In this document: one piece after another, positions 1 through 6,377 of the stretch
Position numbering within the stretch: position 1 is the stretch's first letter
Layout: each line of letters opens with the position of its first letter
Position numbers and translations under genes: made by a program
The notes under the pieces: model-generated
Seen by the model: only the letters and a program-made list of their open reading frames with translations
What the model was told of the DNA's origin: nothing
Databases searched by the model: none
Source of the DNA: CAZLPW01 sp964561495
GTDB lineage: Bacteria > Fidelibacterota > Marinisomatia > Marinisomatales > UBA1611
NCBI GenBank assembly: GCA_964561495.1
Contig: CAZLPW010000100.1
Coordinates: 1-6,896 of the forward strand
DNA: 6,896 nt
Direction of reading: 5' to 3'

Positions 1-1122
1 GATATATCAGTAATGATATCTGGAAAATCAGGTGTTGGAAAAGAATTAATCGCAAAAGCAGTACATTTTGCTAGTAATCGAAATAACAATCAATTAATAA
101 TTGTTAATTGTGGTGCTATACCTGAAGGGATAATAGAGAGTGAACTATTTGGTCATATAAAGGGTTCCTTTACTGGCGCTGGAGAAGATAGAAAGGGATA
201 TTTTGAAGAAGCTAATAAAGGTACAATTTTTTTAGATGAAATTGGAGAAATGCCTCTTGAGACTCAAGTGAAATTACTTCGAGTTTTAGAAAGTGGAGAA
301 TTTATGCGTGTTGGTGAAGCAAAAACTCGATATACTGATGTTAGAATAATCGCAGCAACAAATAAAAACTTGGAAGACTTAGTAAGGAAAGGGCAGTTTA
401 GGAATGATTTGTTTTATAGATTAAAAACAGTCTTTATAGAGATACCACTGCTCAAGCAAAGGATTGAGGATCTTTCTTTATTGGTTGAGAGGTTTTCACT
501 TGAGTTTACAAGATCTAATGATTTGATATATAGAGGCTTTATGCCCGATGCAATAAAAATGATGAAAAAATATGAATGGCCAGGAAATATTAGAGAGTTA
601 AAAAACTTTGTAGAAAAGATATTAGTTATTGAAAAAGGACAAAGAATTACTAAAGAAATGGTGGAGAGAGAATTAGTTCGTTTCTCTCCAGAATTAGAAA
701 CAAATCCTGCTTTACCTATGGTTATAAATAAGTCAACAGATAAAGCCGAAATAGATTTAATTCTAAGGCAATTATTTCTTCTTAAACAGGATACCGAGTT
801 AATTCAAAAATTATTAGTTTCCAATTCAATTTCTCAAGTTGACAATGCAAATCTAAATGTTTTAGATAATTATAATGATAAAGAATTGCATGTGGGAAAA
901 AAATCTATGGAAATTACTGAAGATGGTCATTACTTAATTCGTGATGATGCAATTGGTGATTTCACCTTACCTGCGCTTGAAGAAGAAGCTATTCGAAGAT
1001 CGCTGAGATTCTTTAATGACAATAGAAGGAAGACAGCAAAAAAATTAGGTATGAGTGAACGGACCCTATATCGTAAAATTGAGGAGTATAATATTGAACC
1101 AAAATTTAAAAAAACAAACTAG
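1..1122 (+). CDS. Sigma-54-dependent transcriptional activator, AAA+ and Fis-type HTH, 5'-truncated
   Basis: This is a bacterial enhancer-binding protein that uses ATP hydrolysis to open promoters bound by sigma-54 RNA polymerase. The frame is open to base 1, so the N-terminus lies outside the window; 373 residues are visible. In order there are a Walker A (GKSGVGKE, residues 8-15), the sigma-54 contact loop in the form GSFTGA (55-60), Walker B (GTIFLDE, 74-80), arginine-finger candidates R134 and R140 in FRNDLFYRL, and the sensor II region WPGNIRELK (from 193). A polar linker follows, then a Fis-type HTH (about 341-363, TAKKLGMSERTLYRKI). The linker pattern (EIDLILRQLFLLKQD) recalls the regulator that sits beside lptE in Bacteroidota, which lacks a receiver domain. 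The usual LRER motif is LKQR here (149-154). The gene overlaps lptE. Target genes cannot be read from the sequence. Family assignment is very secure; the exact orthologue is inferred. Confidence 0.95.
   Translation, partial: DISVMISGKSGVGKELIAKAVHFASNRNNNQLIIVNCGAIPEGIIESELFGHIKGSFTGAGEDRKGYFEEANKGTIFLDEIGEMPLETQVKLLRVLESGEFMRVGEAKTRYTDVRIIAATNKNLEDLVRKGQFRNDLFYRLKTVFIEIPLLKQRIEDLSLLVERFSLEFTRSNDLIYRGFMPDAIKMMKKYEWPGNIRELKNFVEKILVIEKGQRITKEMVERELVRFSPELETNPALPMVINKSTDKAEIDLILRQLFLLKQDTELIQKLLVSNSISQVDNANLNVLDNYNDKELHVGKKSMEITEDGHYLIRDDAIGDFTLPALEEEAIRRSLRFFNDNRRKTAKKLGMSERTLYRKIEEYNIEPKFKKTN
1081..1086 (+). promoter_or_regulatory. Shine-Dalgarno site deciding the lptE start
   Basis: GAGGAG lies seven bases before the TTG at 1094 and is the strongest ribosome-binding sequence near the start of the lptE frame. 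It is embedded in two glutamate codons of the regulator's HTH region. It supports TTG 1094 over the GTG at 1055 or the TTG at 1124, neither of which has a comparable site. Confidence 0.7.
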
Positions 1123-1678
1123 TTTGAAACCAATTTTTACTGTTTGTATATTTTTTTTTATATTTAGTTCATGCGGATTTTATTCAATGGCAGGTTCAAT
1201 ACCTCCACACATAAAAAATGTTGCTATTCCTTTGATCATGAATGAGACGGCAGAATTTGGCCTATCAGAGTCAATAACCGATGCTCTTTTAAAGGCATTT
1301 AATGAACAAGGAGTATTAAATTTGGTAGATGAATCTAAAGCTCATTCAATAATTCGTGGTAGAATAAAAAAAGTTGATGAGGGACCTTATACATTTAATA
1401 AATCAGAAGCCGTATCTGAATATCGTTACCAAATATCAGTACAGTTGGAGTGGTACGATTTGGTTAAAGATAGATCAATAATAAGTAGTATTTACACTGG
1501 ATTTGGGGCATATGGGGTTGGAGGTGATATTAGCAATGATAATATTGATAATGATAGTGATGGGCGTATTGATGGAGATGATGATGATGAGTTTGGAGAT
1601 CCCAGAGAGTTCTCATCTAAAGTAGCAGTAAAGAAAATTTCACAAGATTTAATTAATGATATTATGACAACTTGGTAA
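1094..1678 (+). CDS. lptE: LPS-assembly lipoprotein LptE-like
   Basis: LptE is the outer-membrane lipoprotein that plugs the LptD barrel and helps place lipopolysaccharide in the outer leaflet. From TTG 1094 the product has 194 residues: a basic N-terminus (K6, K7, K12), a hydrophobic stretch (about 13-24) and a lipobox FSSC with the acylated cysteine at C27. The mature start CGFYSMAGSIPPHIKNVAIP resembles FCB-group LptE, and the C-terminal helix ending in DIMTTW is also family-like. Residues 152-163 (DNDSDGRIDGDD) form an EF-hand/TSP3-like acidic loop that I would not expect in a typical LptE. The gene overlaps the upstream regulator by 29 bases and ends 8 bases before asnS. Alternative starts are GTG 1055 and TTG 1124; the latter would also give a plausible short lipoprotein signal. 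LptE is a fast-evolving family, so the name rests on the signal, the N-terminal motif, the size and the neighbour. Confidence 0.82.
   Translation: MNQNLKKQTSLKPIFTVCIFFFIFSSCGFYSMAGSIPPHIKNVAIPLIMNETAEFGLSESITDALLKAFNEQGVLNLVDESKAHSIIRGRIKKVDEGPYTFNKSEAVSEYRYQISVQLEWYDLVKDRSIISSIYTGFGAYGVGGDISNDNIDNDSDGRIDGDDDDEFGDPREFSSKVAVKKISQDLINDIMTTW
1547..1582 (+). other. EF-hand/TSP3-like calcium-binding loop inside LptE
   Basis: The twelve codons encode DNDSDGRIDGDD, which fits D-x-D-x-D-G-x-x-D-x-x-D exactly: Asp at loop positions 1, 3, 5, 9 and 12, Gly at 6 and Ile at 8. It is flanked by more acidic residues (NDNI before, DDEFGD after). The pattern is that of dockerin, thrombospondin type 3 and EF-hand loops. 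Calcium binding is inferred from the pattern alone. Confidence 0.7.
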
Positions 1679-1681
1679 AGG
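1677..1681 (+). promoter_or_regulatory. Ribosome-binding site of asnS
   Basis: AAAGG overlaps the lptE stop codon and lies five bases before the ATG at 1687. It supports that ATG over the in-frame TTG at 1672, which sits inside the lptE end and would add five residues with no family support. Confidence 0.5.
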
Positions 1682-1686
1682 TAAAC

Positions 1687-2988
1687 ATGGGAATTAAAAA
1701 AGTAACTATAAATAAATTAAGTGATTTCGAAGGGGAAACGGTTCAGCTTAATGGTTGGGTTTATAACACTCGAAGTATAGGTAAAATTTGGTTCTTGATA
1801 TTTAGGGATGGCACTGGACTTTTGCAGTGCGTTGTTGTAGATGGTGAAGCATCAGAAGATACTTTTCAATTAGAAGGCGACTTAAATCAAGAAGATTCTA
1901 TATCTATTATTGGAACAGTAAAAAAAGAACCACGCTCAATTGGTGGTTACGAGCTTGGTGTTAGTGAAATTCACATTGTAAATAAAGTTGTTGAAGAATA
2001 TCCAATCTCACCAAAAGAACATGGTACAGATTTTTTAATGACAAACCGACATTTATGGCTTAGGTCTAAAAGGCAAAATGCAATAATTAGAATAAGGCAT
2101 CAAATAGTAAAAGCTATTAGAGATTTTTTTGATAATAATGATTTTACACTTATTGATTCTCCAGTATTTACAGCAAATGCAGTTGAGGGAACTACCACTC
2201 TTTTTGAAGTTGATTATTTTGAAAGATCTGCATATTTGACCCAAAGCGGTCAGCTATATCAAGAAGCAGGAGCTGCAGCTTTTGGTAAAACATATTGTTT
2301 TGGTCCTGTTTTTAGAGCTGAAAAATCAAAAACACGAAAACATCTGACAGAGTTTTGGATGGCAGAACCGGAGATGGCATATTGTGATCTTAATGAGAAC
2401 ATGGATTGGGCAGAAAGTTTAGTTTGCTATATCGTAGATATGGTTATTAAGACATGTGAAAAAGAATTAAAAATATTAAATAGAGACATAAATAAGCTAT
2501 CCAAGATTAAAGCACCTTTTCCGCGAATTACATATGATCAAGCAGTTGATTTATTAAATGATAATGGTTCAAACTTTAAATATGGATCAGACTTTGGTGC
2601 TTCTGATGAAACTCTTCTTTCTAAAAATAATGATAAACCTATCATGATACACAGGTGGCCATCATCTATAAAGCCCTTTTATATGAAATTGGATGAAAAA
2701 AATAGTAAACTTGCTTTAGGGGTTGATATGATTGCTCCTGAAGGATATGGAGAGATTGTAGGTGGAGGCCAAAGAGAAGATAATCTAGAATTATTACTTG
2801 ATCGTATAAGGCACCATGATTTACCGCTTAAACCATTTAAATGGTATCTTGATCTAAGAAAGTATGGATCCTTTCCACATTCTGGATTTGGGTTAGGGCT
2901 TGAGAGAACGGTTGCGTGGATTTGTGGAACCAAGCATATTCGAGAAACTATACCATTCCCTAGAACTATGGCAAGATTAGAACCATAA
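1687..2988 (+). CDS. asnS: Asparaginyl-tRNA synthetase
   Basis: This class II synthetase makes Asn-tRNA(Asn) from asparagine, ATP and tRNA in the cytoplasm. The 433 residues fit the family length. An N-terminal OB-fold anticodon-binding domain (about 1-105, with LNGWVYNTRSIGKIWFLIFRDG) is followed by the catalytic domain. Motif 2 is FGPVFRAEKSKTRKHLTEF (205-223, R210) and motif 3 is GFGLGLERTVAWICG (400-414, R407). The segment FWMAEPEMAY (223-232) and the end HIRETIPFPRT separate it from aspartyl-tRNA synthetase, and PEGYGEIVGGGQRE (351-364) is also typical of AsnRS. Its presence indicates direct charging of tRNA(Asn) rather than sole dependence on the GatCAB route. The gene sits 8 bases after lptE, so co-transcription is likely. 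I see no missing key residue. Confidence 0.97.
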   Translation: MGIKKVTINKLSDFEGETVQLNGWVYNTRSIGKIWFLIFRDGTGLLQCVVVDGEASEDTFQLEGDLNQEDSISIIGTVKKEPRSIGGYELGVSEIHIVNKVVEEYPISPKEHGTDFLMTNRHLWLRSKRQNAIIRIRHQIVKAIRDFFDNNDFTLIDSPVFTANAVEGTTTLFEVDYFERSAYLTQSGQLYQEAGAAAFGKTYCFGPVFRAEKSKTRKHLTEFWMAEPEMAYCDLNENMDWAESLVCYIVDMVIKTCEKELKILNRDINKLSKIKAPFPRITYDQAVDLLNDNGSNFKYGSDFGASDETLLSKNNDKPIMIHRWPSSIKPFYMKLDEKNSKLALGVDMIAPEGYGEIVGGGQREDNLELLLDRIRHHDLPLKPFKWYLDLRKYGSFPHSGFGLGLERTVAWICGTKHIRETIPFPRTMARLEP

Positions 2989-3026
2989 AATTATTTAATT
3001 AATTTATTTTTTAAATTTTATAAAAA

Positions 3027-4631
3027 ATGAAAATTGCATTATGCCAATTAAATTTTTCCTTAGGAGACTTTGAAAGTAATAAGGAGAAGATTATTAATAA
3101 TTATAAACATAGTATTCAAAGTGGAGCTGACATAGTTGTTTTTCCTGAGATGTCAACGATTGGATATCCCCCACAGGATCTATTATGGGATAAAAATTTT
3201 GTTGAGAAAAATATACAAATTTCCAATGATATTTCGAAATTTTCATCCAAACCAATGATATTTGGATGTGTAAGGAAGGATGACCTTAAACTATATAATT
3301 CAGCTGCTATATGTTATGATGGGAAAATTCAAAAATATATAGATAAAGTTTTATTGCCCACATATGATGTTTTTGATGAAACTAGGTATTTCTCTAGTGG
3401 TGGTAAGCCTTCAGTCTGGGATTTCCCAATTAATGGAAAAATTATAAAAATTGGTATTCAAATTTGTGAAGATTTATGGGACGACGATTATGATTGCAAA
3501 GTTAGTGAAATACAAAAAGGTTTAGGAGCAAGCTTAATAATTAATATTTCAGCTTCTCCATATAGTAGGGGAAAGGCAAGTGACAGAGTTAAATTAATAA
3601 ATACAAAAGTAAAAAATACTCGTTTACCTTTTATTTATTGTAATATGGTAGGCGCTCAAGACGAATTAATTTATGATGGAGAATCCTTTATTATGAACTC
3701 ATCGGGTTCAATTATAGCTTATTTGAAATCCTTTTGTGAAGATAAAGCTGTTGTAGATATTGACTCAAAAGCGAAAATTAAGGTTGCTTCATTTTCAGAT
3801 GAAGAAAAAACATATAAAGCACTAGTTTTAGGATTAAGAGATTACTTTCATAAAACTAGCCACAGTGATGCGGTTGTTGGATTGTCTGGTGGTATAGATA
3901 GTGCATTAGTATGTTGTTTAGCGGTTGAAGCATTGGGTAATAATCATGTGCATGGTGTTTCTATGCCATCGAAATATTCTAGCAATCATAGTCTTGATGA
4001 TGCAAAAGAGCTTGCACTTAACTTAGGAATTGATTACAAAGTTATACCTATAAAAGATTTAGTTGAAAAATATGATGATACTTTATTTGAATTCTTTGAT
4101 GGTTTAGACTCTGATGAAACAGAGCAGAATATACAGTCCAGAATTAGAGGAAACGTTTTAATGGCGTTATCTAATAAGTTTAATTGGATGGTTCTTTCAA
4201 CAGGTAATAAAACAGAATTAGCTTTAGGCTATTGTACATTGTATGGTGATATGAGTGGTGGATTATCTGTTATTTCAGATTTAAGTAAAATAGATGTTTA
4301 CTCAATTTCAAATTGGATAAATGAAAAATACCCACAGAGAATTCCAAAGAATACTTTAATTAAAGCTCCATCGGCTGAATTAGCTGAAGATCAAGTTGAT
4401 CCATTTGATTATGATATTGTAAGTCCATTAGTTGAAGAATTGATAGGAGGTATGAAAACCCGATCTGAGTTGATTTCTGATGGTTTTGATCCAAAATTGA
4501 TTGATGAAATTTCGGCCTTGATTCGTTTGAATGAATTTAAGCGTCGCCAGTCTGCGCCTGGCTTAAAAATTAGTAGAAAAGCTTTTGGTATAGGAAGGCG
4601 TATTCCGATAGTGAGCAAATATAAAGGATAA
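3027..4631 (+). CDS. nadE: Glutamine-dependent NAD+ synthetase
   Basis: The enzyme performs the last step of NAD synthesis: deamido-NAD+ (nicotinate adenine dinucleotide), ATP and glutamine give NAD+. The 534 residues form two domains. An N-terminal nitrilase-type glutaminase carries the triad E41 (VVFPEM), K107 (DKVLLPTYDVFDE) and C147 (IGIQICEDLWDD). A C-terminal ATP-pyrophosphatase domain has the P-loop SGGIDS (287-292), the segment STGNKTELALGYCTLYGDM and a late APSAELAEDQVD. All key residues are present and the length is typical of the two-domain form. The ATG at 3027 follows a 38-base spacer after asnS made almost only of A and T, with no Shine-Dalgarno sequence. The start is supported because the family begins MKIALCQLNF at exactly this point. 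The secreted-protein gene follows after five bases. Confidence 0.97.
   Translation: MKIALCQLNFSLGDFESNKEKIINNYKHSIQSGADIVVFPEMSTIGYPPQDLLWDKNFVEKNIQISNDISKFSSKPMIFGCVRKDDLKLYNSAAICYDGKIQKYIDKVLLPTYDVFDETRYFSSGGKPSVWDFPINGKIIKIGIQICEDLWDDDYDCKVSEIQKGLGASLIINISASPYSRGKASDRVKLINTKVKNTRLPFIYCNMVGAQDELIYDGESFIMNSSGSIIAYLKSFCEDKAVVDIDSKAKIKVASFSDEEKTYKALVLGLRDYFHKTSHSDAVVGLSGGIDSALVCCLAVEALGNNHVHGVSMPSKYSSNHSLDDAKELALNLGIDYKVIPIKDLVEKYDDTLFEFFDGLDSDETEQNIQSRIRGNVLMALSNKFNWMVLSTGNKTELALGYCTLYGDMSGGLSVISDLSKIDVYSISNWINEKYPQRIPKNTLIKAPSAELAEDQVDPFDYDIVSPLVEELIGGMKTRSELISDGFDPKLIDEISALIRLNEFKRRQSAPGLKISRKAFGIGRRIPIVSKYKG
4623..4628 (+). promoter_or_regulatory. Ribosome-binding site of the secreted-protein gene
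   Basis: AAAGGA lies at the very end of nadE, eight bases before the ATG at 4637. The site supports that start and suggests translation from the same message as nadE. Confidence 0.55.
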
Positions 4632-4636
4632 TAATA

Positions 4637-5083
4637 ATGATTAAAAACTTAACTGTTACTTTTATATTTTTTGTTTTTTTTAATATGAATACTATGGCAC
4701 AGGAAAAAATGCCTTATATATTTTGGGGCAAAAAAACACAGGAAGAAAAAATAGCTTTTATAAATGGTGCTTATGGAGCTATATCAGTCTTAAAAAAACA
4801 TCATAAACAGGAAGTTAAAAAACAATATCTCCATAAAAATAATTGGGTTGAGCCATATTACATTCAAAGGTTTTATTCTATAGCAGATGAATATATGTCG
4901 AATGAAGTTGGCTATAATTTAAAAATAATAGCCATGCATATGGACGCACTTTATGCTAATTCAGATAATCATAAATTGCCAATTATGGAGGCACTAAGAA
5001 TTGTATCTTTGATGCAAGATGGTGATAACAAGAGAGCGAATCTTATCCTTTTAAGAGCTCAAAGAAAGTACAATAATCGATAG
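4637..5083 (+). CDS. Unassigned small secreted/periplasmic protein
   Basis: I do not recognise a named family. The 148-residue product starts with a clear signal peptide: K3, a very hydrophobic core (about 5-15, rich in F and V) and a likely signal peptidase I site after A21 (NTMA, then QEK). The mature part of about 127 residues is basic, probably mostly helical, and has no cysteine or further membrane segment. Its layout (EEKIAFINGAYGAIS near the front, MDALYANSDNHKLPIMEALRI near the end) loosely recalls small periplasmic proteins with an F-x-x-G-x-x-x-G motif followed by a YA-x-x-x-N-x-x-(I/L)PI motif, but this is only a resemblance. It lies five bases after nadE and has a good ribosome-binding site, so it is very likely a real, co-transcribed gene. 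No role in NAD metabolism can be claimed from position. Confidence 0.8.
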   Translation: MIKNLTVTFIFFVFFNMNTMAQEKMPYIFWGKKTQEEKIAFINGAYGAISVLKKHHKQEVKKQYLHKNNWVEPYYIQRFYSIADEYMSNEVGYNLKIIAMHMDALYANSDNHKLPIMEALRIVSLMQDGDNKRANLILLRAQRKYNNR

Positions 5084-5153
5084 ATTGCATTATAGATTGT
5101 ACACAATTTTAAAAAGTGAATGCTACTGTAGGATCTAATTTTAGTTTTTTTTA

Positions 5154-6377
5154 ATGAAAAATAGAAATATAAGAAATTTTTGCATTATTGCTCACATTGA
5201 CCATGGAAAATCTACCCTAGCAGACAGATTGTTAGAGGATACCAAAACTCTTTCAAAAAAAGCTATGAAAGCGCAGGTTCTTGACAGTATGGAACTCGAG
5301 AGAGAGAGAGGGATAACTATAAAAAGCCATCCCATTAAAATGAAATATGAACATACTGATGGCAATATATATACTTTAAACTTAATTGATACACCTGGCC
5401 ACGTTGATTTTAGTTATGAAGTTTCACGATCACTTGCTGCTTGCGAAGGAGCCTTGTTATTAGTTGACGCTGCTCAAGGAGTAGAAGCTCAAACGGTGTC
5501 AAATACTTACTTGGCGATTGAAAATAATCTTAATATTATTCCAATTATCAATAAAGTTGATCTTAAATCTGCTATGGTTGAAGATGTAAAAATTCAAATT
5601 ATGGAACTCATAGGTTGTGATGAAAACGAAATTATAGAAGCAAGTGCAAAAAGCGGAGTAGGGATTAAAAATATTTTTTCTGCAATTATAGACAATATTA
5701 ATGCCCCTAAAAACAACGATAAATTTCCTCCAAGAGCATTGATTTTTGACTCAGTCTACGATAACTATAGGGGTTCGATAGCTTATTTAAGAGTTTTTGA
5801 TGGTGTAATTAAAGCTGGAATGGTTGCGAAATTCTTTTCTCACGAGCGAGAATATGAAATTACAGAGGTAGGCCATTTTATTTTGGATAAAATAAAATCT
5901 AAAGAACTCCGATCTGGTGATGTAGGATATTTGGTTGGTAGTATAAGAGATGTAAGTGATATAGAACCTGGAGATACAATAACGATTAAAGATCATGAAG
6001 CAGATCATCCTTTACCTGGGTACAAAAAAATTAAGCCTATGGTATTTTCTGGGCTTTATCCTGGTGATGCTGATGATTATGATAACCTTAGGCAGGCTTT
6101 AGAAAAGTTAAAATTAAATGATGCTTCTTTAGAATTTATACCTGAGACTAGTGAAGCTTTAGGTTTCGGTTTCAGGTGCGGGTTTTTAGGTCTATTGCAT
6201 ATGGAAATTATTCAGGAGAGGTTAGAGAGGGAATTCCTTCTTGATTTGGTTACTACCACGCCGAATGTTATTTATAATATTAAAAAGTCTGATAATAACG
6301 TAATTGAGGTGGATACACCAGCAAAGATGCCTACTAAAGGAGATATTCAACTCCTAAAGAATACATTGGTAGTATAA
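5154..6377 (+). CDS. lepA: Elongation factor 4 (LepA), N-terminal part, ended by a frame break
   Basis: LepA is a ribosome-associated translational GTPase related to EF-G. The G domain is complete: G1 AHIDHGKST (13-21), G2 RGITI (52-56), G3 DTPGH (79-83), G4 NKVD (133-136) and G5 SAK (164-166). A beta-barrel domain II (about 185-285) and an EF-G-like domain III (about 295-372, with EALGFGFRCGFLGLLHMEI) follow. LepA normally has about 600 residues, but this frame stops after 407. Residues up to Q399 match the family, while the last eight (LLKNTLVV) are out-of-frame reading. The remainder of LepA continues in another frame (see the next entry), so domain V and the C-terminal domain are missing from this product. 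No Shine-Dalgarno sequence precedes the ATG, but an in-frame TAG at 5142 excludes an earlier start. This is either a pseudogene or an assembly error. Confidence 0.93.
   Translation: MKNRNIRNFCIIAHIDHGKSTLADRLLEDTKTLSKKAMKAQVLDSMELERERGITIKSHPIKMKYEHTDGNIYTLNLIDTPGHVDFSYEVSRSLAACEGALLLVDAAQGVEAQTVSNTYLAIENNLNIIPIINKVDLKSAMVEDVKIQIMELIGCDENEIIEASAKSGVGIKNIFSAIIDNINAPKNNDKFPPRALIFDSVYDNYRGSIAYLRVFDGVIKAGMVAKFFSHEREYEITEVGHFILDKIKSKELRSGDVGYLVGSIRDVSDIEPGDTITIKDHEADHPLPGYKKIKPMVFSGLYPGDADDYDNLRQALEKLKLNDASLEFIPETSEALGFGFRCGFLGLLHMEIIQERLEREFLLDLVTTTPNVIYNIKKSDNNVIEVDTPAKMPTKGDIQLLKNTLVV
6348..6356 (+). other. lepA: Frame-breaking deletion junction in lepA
   Basis: Upstream reading ends in family-like TKGDIQ (CAA at 6348-6350). 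LepA resumes from 6350 as TPKEYIGSIM in the -1 frame. LepA proteins as I remember them have about 12 residues here (the EEPY-containing start of domain V) that are absent. A loss of 37 bases would fit both the missing residues and the frame change (loss must equal 1 modulo 3). Visible 399 plus 12 plus 182 residues, and a few beyond the edge, give the usual length of about 600. The exact size is inferred from remembered family sequence. Confidence 0.8.

Noticed and set aside
1809..1826. Sigma-54 promoter look-alike (TGGCAC ... TTTGCA)
   Set aside because: The GG-to-GC spacing is two bases too long for a -24/-12 promoter, and the site lies inside the conserved OB-fold coding part of asnS.
2053..2244. 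Reverse-strand open frame of 63 codons
   Set aside because: It lies wholly opposite the asnS catalytic domain, shows no domain, signal or ribosome-binding site, and is a shadow of the real gene.
2679..2933. Reverse-strand open frame of 84 codons
   Set aside because: It is antisense to the highly conserved motif 3 region of asnS; composition and position indicate a shadow frame.
2997..3004. AATTAATT palindrome between asnS and nadE
   Set aside because: It is an eight-base self-complementary AT string that does not extend; not informative in this composition.
4409..4618. Reverse-strand open frame of 69 codons
   Set aside because: It is antisense to the conserved 3' end of nadE and has no independent support.
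5095..5106. Short dyad ATTGT-AC-ACAAT in the spacer before lepA, considered as terminator or operator
   Set aside because: Five-base arms with a two-base centre and only a short T tract are too weak for a terminator, and such dyads are expected by chance in AT-rich DNA.
5085..5113. Sigma-70-like promoter (TTGCAT, 17 bases, TTTAAA) before lepA
   Set aside because: The -10 match is poor, and AT-rich spacers give such pairs by chance; no independent evidence supports it.
5787..6008. Reverse-strand open frame of 73 codons
   Set aside because: It is antisense to lepA domain II, and its content is explained by complementing AT-rich coding sequence.
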